Shown in pieces: positions 33,891 through 54,860 of a stretch of 64,000 nt of DNA; within the stretch, counting starts at the first letter, position 1, and each line of letters starts with the position of its first letter. The notes below the pieces were generated by a model that saw only the letters and a program-made list of their open reading frames with translations, had not been told where the DNA came from and ran no database searches. The DNA comes from Utricularia gibba (Eukaryota > Streptophyta > Magnoliopsida > Lamiales > Lentibulariaceae), in assembly GCA_002189035.1 (NCBI GenBank), contig CM007990.1, forward strand, positions 1,488,001 through 1,552,000. Direction: 5' to 3'. The position numbers were made by a program, and so were the translations under genes.

Positions 33891-35232
33891 TCAGATGTAG
33901 ATGTTGTCATCATCGCTAGCACTGCTGCGAGATCGATACCGCCGGTTAACTTTGCCGGAACTGATGGCAGTGGCGACCGGTGGCTCGTCTTCTTCCATTG
34001 CGGAGACGTCGGCTCCTTGAAGGTCATCCTCTTCTGCCATACAAACGCTTCTGTTTTTAAGATATTCGTCTCCAGTTGAGATACTCCCTCCGGCCGAAGG
34101 TTCATCCAGTTGGCGCCTTTTCGGAGTGAAGATGATAGATTTAGGAAGCTCAGAAGAATCTTCTCCATCCTCCATGTCTTGGTCGGCGTTCCTTTTCCTC
34201 AAGTATTGGAAAAGTTCCAAGTAAGCTTTCTGGTTGGACTGATCATCCATGACCTCTGTGGAATCGAAGGTATACCGAGTGTATCTTGAAGGGTTTCTGA
34301 GATAATCTGGAAGTCCAGAAGTGTCTGATTTTGATGTCTCGTTCTGTGCAGGTGTTTCTGCTAGAACCACTGACGCGGACGGGGTTTCATCCTCTTTAGT
34401 CCCAGCGTCGAGCACAAATCTGACTCGCTTCTGCGAGCTCCGCAGGGCCTGGTTCTCTTTTCTCTTCAATATTGATCTCAAGTTATCACCATCATCGGGG
34501 TTCACTGATGAATTTGCATCTTCCTTCAACCTGGATTGAGCAGCAGCATGATCTGCACGAAAATCTCTAGCCGTGGCCATAAAGCTATATCTCTGTTCCG
34601 TCCCGACAGCTAATTTGTCGTACTCGTCTTCCTCTTCCTGTGTAACACGAAATCGACGAATTCCATCAATCAGAAGGTCTACAAACGAAGAATTCATTCC
34701 AAAAACTCAGCAAATCTAAAAGCCTTGGTAGACTTACTTCATAGTCAAGAGTGCAATCACGGCCGATAATGGCCTGCACCTCCAAATACTCATCTTCTTC
34801 CTGGTTCCGGTCCAAATTCTGGTCATCGCCAGTCTCCTCATCTTCTCCTCCACCGTACAGATCCTCCAGTGCGCTAACGTCGAATGACAGTTCACATTCG
34901 CGATCGGCGTCGTTAGATTCTTCTTTGTGCCGATTCCGGGGGCTCCTCTCGATCTCAACGTCACTGAGGCACCACAAGGCGGAGGCGACAGTCTCTGGCG
35001 CTGCCGTAGAGCTACAGAGGGAGCCAAATACCTTATCGACGCGATCCTTGAAGCTCGACGGTTCAGATGCAGAATCACCATCACGCTGCTCGTCAGATTC
35101 TTCGCTATGCCCGTTCCACAGGTTCCCCCCGATTTCCTCGGCTGAGAGGCCCCACGCATCGGAGCTGACGCCTTCCGGCGACGTCATAGAGCAAAAAGCC
35201 TTATCGACGCGATCCCTAAGACTTGCCTCCAT
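33891..35232 (-). CDS. TSSC4: TSSC4-like U5 snRNP assembly factor
   Basis: Exons 34738-35232 and 33891-34637 (GAA|GTAAG donor, ACACAG acceptor, phase 0) give 413 residues. The N-terminal half is acidic and has two copies of a short motif (LRDRVDKAFCSM and FKDRVDKVFGSL). A conserved block FRADHAAAQSRL lies near 192-202, and the signature PDYLRNPSRYTRYTFD near 275-290 matches the TSSC4 family. Human TSSC4 is a chaperone for U5 and tri-snRNP assembly in the nucleus; the plant orthologue is presumed similar. KRVRF at 235-239 resembles a PP1-docking motif. The protein is predicted largely disordered. The upstream DNA carries several GCCCA/TGGGC boxes. Confidence 0.82.
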
Positions 35233-35389
35233 TGGATGCTCTCTACTTCTCGAATCGGCGGTTTATAGATGTGGATGAATGGCGGTGGTAGGGCTTTTGG
35301 AATTTTCTTGGGATAGAGATACCGGTATAAGGGATGGGATGCCGAGTTTACGTAAAGAACAAGGCTTTTTTTGGAGAACAAGAACCAAC

Positions 35390-35545
35390 CTCAGCCCAAC
35401 CCAATAAACCCATCCTAACAAGACCCCACCTAATCTTGCGCCCAATCCATCCAGGCCCATCGTAAGAACCTAAAAGGCCGATCCAGCCCAATAGGCAGAT
35501 TAATCCTGGCTTAGCTTAACCCAACCCGAAAAGCCCAATAAATAC
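35390..35545 (-). promoter_or_regulatory. Cluster of TGGGC (site II/TCP-type) boxes upstream of TSSC4
   Basis: At least five GCCCA words on the plus strand (TGGGC on the minus), 160-310 bp upstream of the TSSC4 ATG. Such site II elements are typical of plant growth and housekeeping promoters and are bound by TCP factors. The function here is inferred. Confidence 0.5.
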
Positions 35546-37479
35546 TACGCCAATACGAGAGCAACAACGTGACTAAGACCATCTTTATCAATATTCGAAA
35601 ATATTGATATAGTATTTTTGAAAATTGAGGTATTAAATTTCCTTTATTAAGTTTCTCTTATGTTTGTATTCATTTTTGAAAATTGTAATATTAAAATAAA
35701 TATTACAAACTATATTTTAAATTATTTTTTAAAGTAAACTAGGTTTTCTCATTTTCGTTTCCGGAAAAAATAATTAACAAGTTTACTCATTTCTAAAAAC
35801 ATTTATCTCTATTTCCGAAAGTAACATATTAATATTTTCAAAAATGATTAAAGATACTCTAATGAAAGATTTACAAAACTGACAACTCTTCCTCTTTTTC
35901 ACACTCAAATAAAAAATTTTAATTCAGATGATTAATTTTTTTTGCATACATCATAAAAGGTGATCAAATTTCTAAATCTTCACTGACTAATTCACTCTAT
36001 GGTAACATCAAGTCAACCATCTTAAATTAGCACAAATCATACTACCATCTCAAAAGTCCAAGTTGTTGCAGCATAGTGAAATCTTCAATTGGAAAAACCC
36101 TTGAACGAGTTGTGCCATGAAAAGATAATGCTCAAATAGGTACATTTGGATAAGATTTAGGAAGTGTTTGGTTAGAAATCAATGAAAGAGAATATCAACT
36201 AGTTGGAATAGTCCTAACATGAAAACCCTAGAATGTAAAGTGTTTGAGAAGACAATACTTGAAAAGGAGATTTGCATATCAAAGGCTATATAGGAAGTGC
36301 CTAAAAAGTTCATTTACATATAGTAAATACTATAAAAATTATATTATAATCCATGTATTGTACAAGCTGGAAGTGAAAGAGTAGATCAGCACCACCAGAT
36401 GATGGGACCTAAAGGTGATCCACATGCTCTTCATTAAGGACAACTAACTAGTTGTTGATTTCTAGAATTGTAAACCATAGTGAATTTCATTTTTTGGGAG
36501 AAATCTCGAGTGTAGGAGGTTCCCACTCAGATTCACATGGCTAAATTTTGCATGTTTACTTGATTACATACACACAGATTTACATTCAAGTACACATGTC
36601 TGTTGTTTTTCTGCATAGAACAGTGGGTGTTGAGTGTGAGCATGTGTGCCAACAAATACTTGGGATTTCAAAATACAGCCAAATGCAAATGCTGAGCATG
36701 AAACTAGCAATCCAACAATAAGGAGAGGTCCACATTTGATTATGAGGAATTTTGGACCTTATGGGTATTGCATGTTGATTTCTTCTTTTTTTTTTTTTTT
36801 TTAAGATAGAGAGGGCTCTAGCTCATGATAAACAAAGGAAACAACCATCTCTAACACTCATGGCATGTTCTCCTATCATTAGGTATTGGAACATGAACTT
36901 GAAAACCTTCTCTAAGTCAATGAGCCATGCGGCTAAGAGTAAGTGCCTAGACAGCATTTGAGACACCAATGCTAGGATGGTTTCTAGAAATAGCAAGACA
37001 TGATTTACTGTGTAGGATGCAACAAGACATGAGCATGTGGATAGAAATAACATTTTAAAAAAATACAGATTATTTTCAAATATTGTTATACTTTTAGCGC
37101 TTGGAAACTTACATTAAGTAAGAATTTTGAATTAATAAAATCCCCATGCCATTACTCTCACATCTCTTATGCAGCCCCCCATCTCCAATCCTATCCCAAG
37201 AAACTCACAACCCAGACCAATGGAACGTATCAAGCCAACACAGCCTATGATGCATAGTCAAGTCAGCAATCCCAAGACCAGCCCAGATCAGCCAACTAAA
37301 CCCTGAACCCGACACAATTCAACAACCCAACACAAGACAATCTGAAAACCATACCATGTGCGGAATTTGGTGGAGTAGCCTTGCTTTTCTCCATGTTTCG
37401 GTGTACACTGGGGCAGACTTACATGGATATCAGCCCTGAAGATAATATTAAAAGAAGACACAAATAGAAGGAATAGATT
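35546..37479. other. Intergenic, no gene seen
   Basis: AT-rich with short frames only. A T tract lies near 36785-36802. 37140-37440 is richer in C and may be 3' UTR of the leftward MAP3K gene. Confidence 0.55.
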
Positions 37480-47643
<10,164 letters not shown>

Positions 47644-48199
47644 ACCGACCAGCTCCGAGTGCCCGATGATGTATGAACACTCCTGCTACATCCACCCCGT
47701 ACACGCGCCGTCGTGCGGGGATGCTAAGGATGATGATGATGATCGAGTGCAGAAGCCAGCACAGTGACGCGAATGCAGGTCCAGAGGCTGGGCGCCGGCA
47801 AAAGGAGGCTCAAAGAAGACGATCTGAAAGAGAAGAGAAAAAGTAAAGCAGAGCAATCAAACGGAAGCTTCTAAGCTGTCTTCGCTACATCCAACTCCTG
47901 AGAAGTCGTTCATCAATGGTAATAAGCGTTATCAGACGGGCTGTAAAAAATACGAATCGGACAGTAACACTTTCCATTCACCCAACGGTTGGTTAATTCC
48001 TTGCCCTTCCAAATTAAAATTGTCCGAGGTGACCGTTGAGTATTTATAATTCTATTATATTATAATATAATGTAAAAAAAAAATATATATATACATATAA
48101 TATTCTGTACTAAATTTACTCACAAATTACAATAAACTTTACATTTCTAAATTGGCATGTTTTGGTTGACAATTACCAAAATAACCTCGTACCCCAAAA
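47644..48199. other. MAP3K-epsilon 5' UTR and promoter
   Basis: 47644-47890 is GC-richer leader with a (GAT)n tract near 47728-47744 and a possible 5' UTR splice acceptor (CTCTTTCAG on the minus strand near 47823). 48040-48130 is AT-rich. Confidence 0.5.
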
Positions 48200-49041
48200 G
48201 ACTGAACCTGCTGTCTTGTCTCATAAGTCCTCCAGCCAATCCGCCCTACGGCCTCCTATGCTGTGTTACGTGCCTCTTCAAGAGTGGTGCTGTGTGCCCT
48301 TGGCCGTGACACCAAGAACACGGCCACCGGTCACAATGAAATTTTACTGCAATCATGCACTGTGCTAGCATGGAAAATCTGGTGCAACTTTCTCTGCTTC
48401 TCTCAAATGCTTGAATGATGGCTTCCAGGGTAGCTATTGCTGTTTATGATGACCACCATGGCTGAACCAGGTGACCAGGAAAGGAAGCGTTGTGTAGCTC
48501 ACCCTTGCATGTCTGTAGCATGATTTCGATGAGATCTGATTCCAAACCGGCCATCAGCAGCTACAGAAGCTAGCTTTGAACTGTTTTCTTTTTCAAGAGT
48601 TACATTCTCGGGGCTGTATATGCATGCCTTCACGAAATAATCAACAAGCAATCTCGGGTGTGTATCAAGATCATGGGGATTCAACTCACCTGACACTCCT
48701 GATCGCGGATGCGTAGGTTGTATTCAACCAGCTTTGACAAACCAGAACTTTTCTTGATCATGATGCCGGCATAAAGAAACCCAACAAATTGGCATGATTC
48801 ATTTGCCATCCTTTTGCAAATGGGGGAAATAGTGGACTCCGTGATGACAGATTCCACTTCCTTGTCACAACTGGAGCAGGGGAATAGGAACCGATGCAGC
48901 CTGTGTTTGGACCAGTGTCACGATCGCCAAATCGTTGATGATCCTGAGCAGACTCAAGCAATCGCGTTTGCTGCATCTAATATACCAGAAAAGGATGCTT
49001 CTTTACCTTCGAGGTATTCCTCCACGACGCATTCCATGGCT
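48200..49041 (-). pseudogene. Glycinamide ribonucleotide synthetase (GARS, purD/PUR2) pseudogene, 5'-truncated
   Basis: Pieces of the second half of plant GAR synthetase in order across shifting frames: AMECVVEEYLEGKEASFSG, then [19 protein letters not shown] and SYSPAPV in another frame, then [15 protein letters not shown] and LVEYNLRIRDQECQ. After an apparent intron (donor 48689/48688 GTGAGT, acceptor 48562/48561 CTGTAG) come LESDLIEIMLQTCKGEL, SWSPGSAMVV, AEKVAP and TGGRVLGVTAKGT. The enzyme makes GAR from phosphoribosylamine, glycine and ATP in plastid purine synthesis. At least three frameshifts and stops, and the missing N-terminal half, make it non-functional. Retained intron borders indicate genomic duplication, not a retrocopy. 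Exon borders: 48690-49041 and 48560 downward. Confidence 0.85.
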
Positions 49042-49400
49042 CTGGCAATAAACAAATCAATAAAATAAACAAAAGCAGACGCTCTAAAAAACCATACGGC
49101 TTTCTGCAAGCAGCAGCGCAAGTGAGAGCAAATTACCCCAAACACAGATACCCACGACGAATAAACACACCCAGTATTTCTCAACGCTTGCAAAGATCAA
49201 CAATCCAAGTAAATGTAAGAAACATAACGCCTTTGTAAAAACATGAAACCTGAAAGAGAGCGAAAACGCCTTGTCGAAGTTTCTGGATTGTACCGCTGCT
49301 CCCGTCGCCGGCGCCGGAGCTGAATGGAGCCCGAAACTTATGAGAGGAGACAAAAGGAAGAGCCTTTGGGATCTTGTAAGCCCAAGGCCCATTTTAGTTA
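49042..49400 (-). other. Region 5' of the GARS pseudogene; open frame of unknown meaning
   Basis: A 102-codon minus-strand frame (49084-49392) starts MGLGLTRSQRLFLLSP and ends in a hydrophobic stretch. I recognise no family. An alternative reading is a leader exon ending at CTTTCAG|GTTTCATG near 49250, spliced to the acceptor at 49042. Coding potential is doubtful. Confidence 0.25.
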
Positions 49401-49420
49401 TTGGGCTGGTACCAGCCCAA
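49401..49420. promoter_or_regulatory. Perfect 20-bp palindrome with paired TGGGC boxes
   Basis: TTGGGCTGGT/ACCAGCCCAA is its own reverse complement and puts two site II (TGGGC) boxes in inverted orientation. Another GGCCCA lies at 49387-49392. It is possibly the old promoter of the GARS copy. Confidence 0.6.
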
Positions 49421-51204
49421 GTAAAATTCTATGATCTGGGGTGGGGCTAAATTGCAAAATGAAAAGAGTGGGGGACCGACCTCAAGAATAAACCAGGGGA
49501 CCGACAAAAACTTGACAGTCCCCGCCACCTGCACCCTAGAGGAGAGAAGATTCACTTTTTTCCACAATTTCTTTTTTTTTTTTCTGCTATTTTAATAATC
49601 CCAATTATTCTTTTTTTTTTTTTTCTTTTTGCCCAGTTAGCAGCATGACATTGTTGTTGAAATTTGTGTAGAAATCCCACAAGAATCAGGATATCGCATT
49701 TTGCGGGTAAGCAAGAGCAATCTGAATTCTGCACCCAATGAATGGCGCAGCGCAGATCTCCCTCCCCTCTCTGTGTGACTGACTGCATGAATAAGAAAAG
49801 AAAGATAGCCCTAATCCCATAGGGCAGCCTCCATGACAGGGGCTTGTCTTGTGTTCGCCCCTCCTGTCTGTCTCCATTCTGCACCGATTTCAACAGACCC
49901 CCTGCTCGAGTTTTAAGTCTTTAACGAACTTTTACTATGATGGGTATTTATTATCGCCCCCCTTTACTTTTAATACTTGCATGATTGTACCACCATTTTC
50001 TTGCATCCAGTCCCCTCCTAGGATTTTTTAGGGTTTTGTTTACATGCTTCAAGTCACATTTGATTGTAAGAGCATTGAATGGCATACACATGACCCCCAT
50101 TGTTAGAGATCAAGAGGGGTGTTCATCATTTTAGGATGGATTTCCTGGTCCCTCCATGCTCTTCATTCTTTTAGCTGGTTCAAGAAACCAGGTCTTCTTC
50201 CTCTTCTTGTTTTCTTCTTCTTCTTCTTCAAGTCAAAAACCGTTTAGAGAAACTGGAGAAGGGGTCCAGAAGAAGGAGGCGAAAAGGGAGGTATCCATAG
50301 AGGGGGGCCGGGGTGGCTCCGCACTGGTCCGTCGGGGTGGTCATTGATTCTGCAATGCGGTGTAATGGCTCCTAGCCCTGGAACCCTATACATATAAATG
50401 CGCTGCTCATTCGTCTGGTATGTGTCTAGGGTGGGGAGGGACTATTCAATTAACATTCATTCAATTTTTCTTCCATCATCACTACCAACCTCCCAACTTA
50501 CCACAACTTGGTTTCGCTTCTAATACCTTGCCTCAACTCGCTCCTTTTTTGGAGCTCTGCACCCTACAGTGCAACACCTGGACCAAGAAAAAGCTTAGAA
50601 ACAGATAGATATTCGCACATAATTTCATGGAAGGAGGGATATGCGTTCCTCATGATCCCTTCCTGTAAACTCATACAATGTGACTTTTCAGATGGAAGGC
50701 TACGGCATCATCTTGAAACGAACTGGCAAAGAAGCAGTTGTGTGTATAGGTTTCTCCTGGAGATAGATTTTTTTCCCCCATGTTGAAACACAGGAATTCT
50801 TTAATGCCTACGGGTGAATAGAAATGGGAATAGGTTCACTGTGTGATAGCCTAGACTGTTGTAGCGCTGCCACACTTCTTTTTAAGGAGCAGCATCTCCA
50901 CAGTACTACAACCATGCATATCAACAAACTAATTAATTCTCAAAATTCAAAGTACCCCCCCCCCCCCCCATCTTAAGCAGGCAGAGGACCTTTAATGCCT
51001 TGGATCGAGTTTCGTAATCATATGGTAGAAGCTGAACAGAGAAACAGTATAATGGAAACGAATTCACTGTTTTCTGGTGCATCGTGTTCCATCTCCTCGG
51101 GTCCTAGGCAAAAAACTCACCCATCCAAACCCCAAGAACTTTAGAACTGCACATTTTCGTGTAGCATGGTTTAAAACTCTTCTGTCAACTCAGTCGGATT
51201 CTAA
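49421..51204. other. Intergenic, possible unassigned promoter, no gene recognised
   Basis: Moderately GC-rich in parts. TATAAAT at 50393-50399 in a good core-promoter context could drive a plus-strand transcript from about 50425, but no conserved protein or known miRNA was recognised downstream. CTT repeats lie at 50206-50230. Confidence 0.4.
50955..50969. repeat. Homopolymer C15
   Basis: Fifteen C in a row; the true length is uncertain in most sequencing chemistries. Confidence 0.9.
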
Positions 51205-51590
51205 GGGTATAGTTTGCACAGTTAATTTTTATTAATTTATATCTTAAATTAAAAGTTAAAATTACTTATTATATAATATTCTGACTTTTACTTGTGTGTA
51301 ACTTTCAAATTTTTACTTAACTTCTATTTATTTTAAATTTTACTACATTTCTACTTAAAACCCAACTTATTTTATGAGTTATATCTGTCCTACTTATCAA
51401 AATAAGTTGCCAACTTATCCAACAAAAGCCCTTGCCTCTAGTAAACTAGATTTGAACGAAACCGAAACACATTTATTGAAATAATAATAAGTTACACAGA
51501 TCATAACTATTTATTTGAGTTATATTTGTCTAATAACTTCTACTTATGAATTAAATAAAAGTTATAAAATAAATCATACAAACTATATCC
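51205..51590. mobile_element. Tourist-like MITE with TAA target duplication
   Basis: The left end GGGTATAGTTTG is inverted at the right end (CAAACTATATCC). TAA flanks both ends (51202-51204 and 51591-51593), the PIF/Harbinger target. There is no coding capacity. Its right end is duplicated next door (to 51711). Confidence 0.7.
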
Positions 51591-51757
51591 TAAATCTCCT
51601 AAACTAATCAAAGGGGAAGGCAGAAAAACAAAAGTTTGAGTTTTATTTATCTAATAAATTACACTTATGAATTAAGTAAAAGTTACAAATTAAATCGTGC
51701 ATACTACATCCTAAATCTTCGAAACTGATGAGAGGAGAAGGCACAAATAAAAACTTA
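51517..51757. repeat. 121-bp direct duplication of the MITE right end and flank
   Basis: GAGTTATATTTGTCTAATAA at 51517 and GAGTTTTATTTATCTAATAA at 51638 begin two ~121-bp units that stay alignable, including ACTTATGAATTAA and ATCCTAAATCT. Confidence 0.8.
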
Positions 51758-52257
51758 AGAGTATGTTGAACTCTTAAGTGGTAGGCACCCCCACCCCCAC
51801 TGCTACTGAGGGGAGGGGAGGCATGAGGAGGAGGAGGCTGGGCACGGTAGACAAGGAGATTGGGATTGTTGGGATTTGTGAGATGGATGTGTAGTTTTCA
51901 TTTTGTAGCTCCAGTTTGCAAAGCAGGTGAAAAGGCCTCGGGATTTTCAATGCTTTCCGTTAGGTTTGTCTGGTGCAGATCCAGCCATGTCTGCCATCTA
52001 TTCACACCCATGTATGCCCTCCCCCTCCCTCGCCCTCTGCTCTGCTTACAACTTTGCCTTTATCTATCCATAGCCCTAAAAGCCTACGGACTACTCTGCA
52101 AACCCTACCCAACACCCCCCACCCCCATCGATCATCATTGGTGATTGGAGCCCCAAAATGCCTGCATTTTCCGCCACCACTTGTAAACACACACGTCCAT
52201 TGCCTGCACGGACGCTTACTCACTTGTTTGTGTATAGTGCTTAATCCATAACACTAT
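51758..52257. other. GC-richer unassigned block
   Basis: C-rich and G-rich low-complexity stretches (51780-51850, 52018-52050, 52105-52130). No coherent protein domain in any frame. Confidence 0.45.
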
Positions 52258-52626
52258 AAGGTCTCGTTTGGTAGAATATAAAAATATTAATCATACGTTA
52301 ATGTTTAATACAAAAATTTAAACATCCAACCAATTTTTTTATTAAATATTACATTCATGATAAAAAAAAACATAAATCTATCTATTAGATGGGTTTCGTT
52401 AATCCTATTTGGGTGAAATACAATTTTATTTTTTTTTTAAAAAATTCAATTATCTATTATGGATATTTTTATTCATATTGAATATAAATTTAATTATAAA
52501 AATTTATATCAAATACGTGATGAATAATCATTTTTTAAATACAACTCTATATAAAATACAATCATATTTTTAAATTATTCATTTTTGTATAAATTAATCA
52601 CATTCTTGTTTAATACCGAACAAATT
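52258..52626. mobile_element. MITE-like AT-rich element
   Basis: The left end GGTCTCGTTTGGTAGAATA resembles the reverse complement of the right end (TTTGTTCGGTATTAAACA). The interior is AT-rich and non-coding. No clear target duplication. Confidence 0.4.
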
Positions 52627-54860
52627 GAAAGATTTTACCAGAGACTTGAATATGTAATATTATTTTTCATAAATATGTTTAAAACAAAACTCATGCAAGA
52701 GAAAAGTTTTCAAAAAAAACAACTATGATTAGATGAATTATATATATACAATTAAACATGTGCATATTTAAAAAGGTAAATAAGCCTATCGAACTTAGCC
52801 TAAATTAGCAAACGAATAGGAAACACATGTTCCATGTGAATGTGAAAATCGGTTGGTTTAACCGACTTCAAACCCACTTGTAAGATATCAACTCAAATGT
52901 AAGATGTCAAGATAGTAGCGTATCCATTATTCTTCACTTTTTTTTAGTGACGTCAAATTAATAAATAATGAGAATAATAATCTAAATTATACTTTTAATA
53001 ACAGCATATTTAGAGTTCTTTTTCAAACAACACCATGTGTCTCAAGATGTATTTGGTGGTGGTATTCATGTATACCAGATGAAAGTTCTAGAGTGTGAGC
53101 AAATTAGTTTTTGAAGAAACCAAATATAATGATTCATCTTTGTCTTATATGATATAATATTCATTTTGAATACTTCATCTTCATAATTTTACGTTTTTAC
53201 TATATGAAAAAAAGATAATACAAAATTATGAGAATTTCTCTATTTAAATATATTTTCTCCTTTCATTCGTAATCATTGTAAAATACCGTTATCAAGTCGA
53301 TAGATGGTGTTTGTGAATGAGAGTTATTTCTTCTATGGGAGTAGAAATATGTCAATTTGTCACTTCACATGACTTATACAATTTCTTTCGATGAGAAAGA
53401 TTTCTTTTTTTATAATTGGATGCAAGGGACCAATCACGTGCCCCGTCTCCCTCCCATTTTATTCCATGCATTTTCCAGCATTGAGTGATGACGGAATCGC
53501 CATGGATCCTTCAGTTTCAGTGTTCATACAGAATGTTTAAGATTCCATACAACTTGCTTGAAGTCGACAACCATCTGCACCTCCAGCTTCCTTTCTTAGT
53601 TAGGGTTTTGCAACACTTGCTTCAGGCAATGAATGGCTAGATCCGAAGCATCCCAGCACTAGGTTTTGAGAGTTGCACGTACTGTTTTCGAATGGATTCA
53701 TTGATTTTTACCTCCTTAACCAAACTGTTAAAAAGCCATCAAGATAAGGGAGGTAAGATGAAGAAATCCCGGATAGAACCCTTCATACCCCGCACTCGGA
53801 ATCAGAAGTTCCAAGGAAAAACCTAGGAATCCCACATCTGACGCGAGTGTTGGCCCTCAATTGAAGAAGATGGTGTTCGCCTCAAGTGATATGATCGTAG
53901 AGATCCAGGCATTTGGAGTCTGAATCACCCGTTTCAGGTTATCAGTTCGTATGTCGTCAGGCTATGAATATCGGAGAGGAAGCGACGCCATCCCTAGAGT
54001 TAGGTTTCGTATTAAATGGCATGCCGACTTCCCAAATCATAAGATAGACGTAAAAAAATGAGCTCAACCATAACCTCTCCCATGTCTCTTACCAACCGCT
54101 AGACGTATGTGATGTCTGAATGTTTTTATGCAATGCAAAGACTTTTGTAGAGACGCGCACCTCTCAGCAGCTATAGGGTGTAGGGACCAATCTGTTCGTT
54201 AGGACACTACACTGTGAACCCGGGCAATGGCAATGAGCATTCAAACTCATAACCGTGCTCTTGTATTTCTCCTAGGAGATCCAAAACATCTTTCGTTGAA
54301 GACTTTTTTACCTGTCTAAAAGACTTTTTCCCTCTTCTTCCGCCGTCCTTGTTATCATCCCCCCCTTAACTTGGTTCTCTTCAGTCCATGTAATTGCAGT
54401 GCGATTTTTGAGGAGATCATTCAAGTGTAGAAGAAGGATAAGCTGAAAAAGGCTAAAAATCCAGCCAGAAAGATGATAAATGCTGCATGAATTAAGATAA
54501 GATCCTGCAGTAAATAACAATCGATGCCCATTACTTCCCAAGGACATAAAGAGAACAGAACATGATGTTGATTTAGATGTTATGTTGTTTTCGTTCTAAA
54601 ATTTGGAAGTAGGAGATGGGAGGAGGAAACACTCCATCAGTTGATAACATAAATCAAGAAGCTAAGAGATATCTATCCTACGGGTACTAATAATCTAGTA
54701 ATGTGGTTGGTTTATGGAGGAATGATTGTACACAGACTCCGCATGAGAGCAATGCGAGCTCAAAAAAAGTGGGCAGCTTTGGAAATTATCAGAGAGTACA
54801 AAAAGGAAAGCTTGAATTTTTGAGGTTGTAATGGCGTCTGCTGCTGCTGCGGCTTGCAAT
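52627..54860. other. Intergenic; AT-rich, then a less AT-rich block of unknown origin
   Basis: 52627-53430 is AT-rich. 53440-54310 has near-balanced composition, yet every frame is short and no domain is recognisable; it may be transposon-derived or a non-coding transcript. 54310-54860 is probably the 3' UTR and flank of the NGATHA gene. Confidence 0.4.

Noticed and set aside
49552-49893. 113-codon minus-strand frame
   Set aside because: Ends in a Lys run read from a poly-T tract; no family resemblance or splice logic.
50630-50670. GGAAGGAGGGAT...ATCCCTTCC hairpin reminiscent of miR390
   Set aside because: The stem is only ~10 bp and the core differs from miR390; not a plant miRNA precursor.
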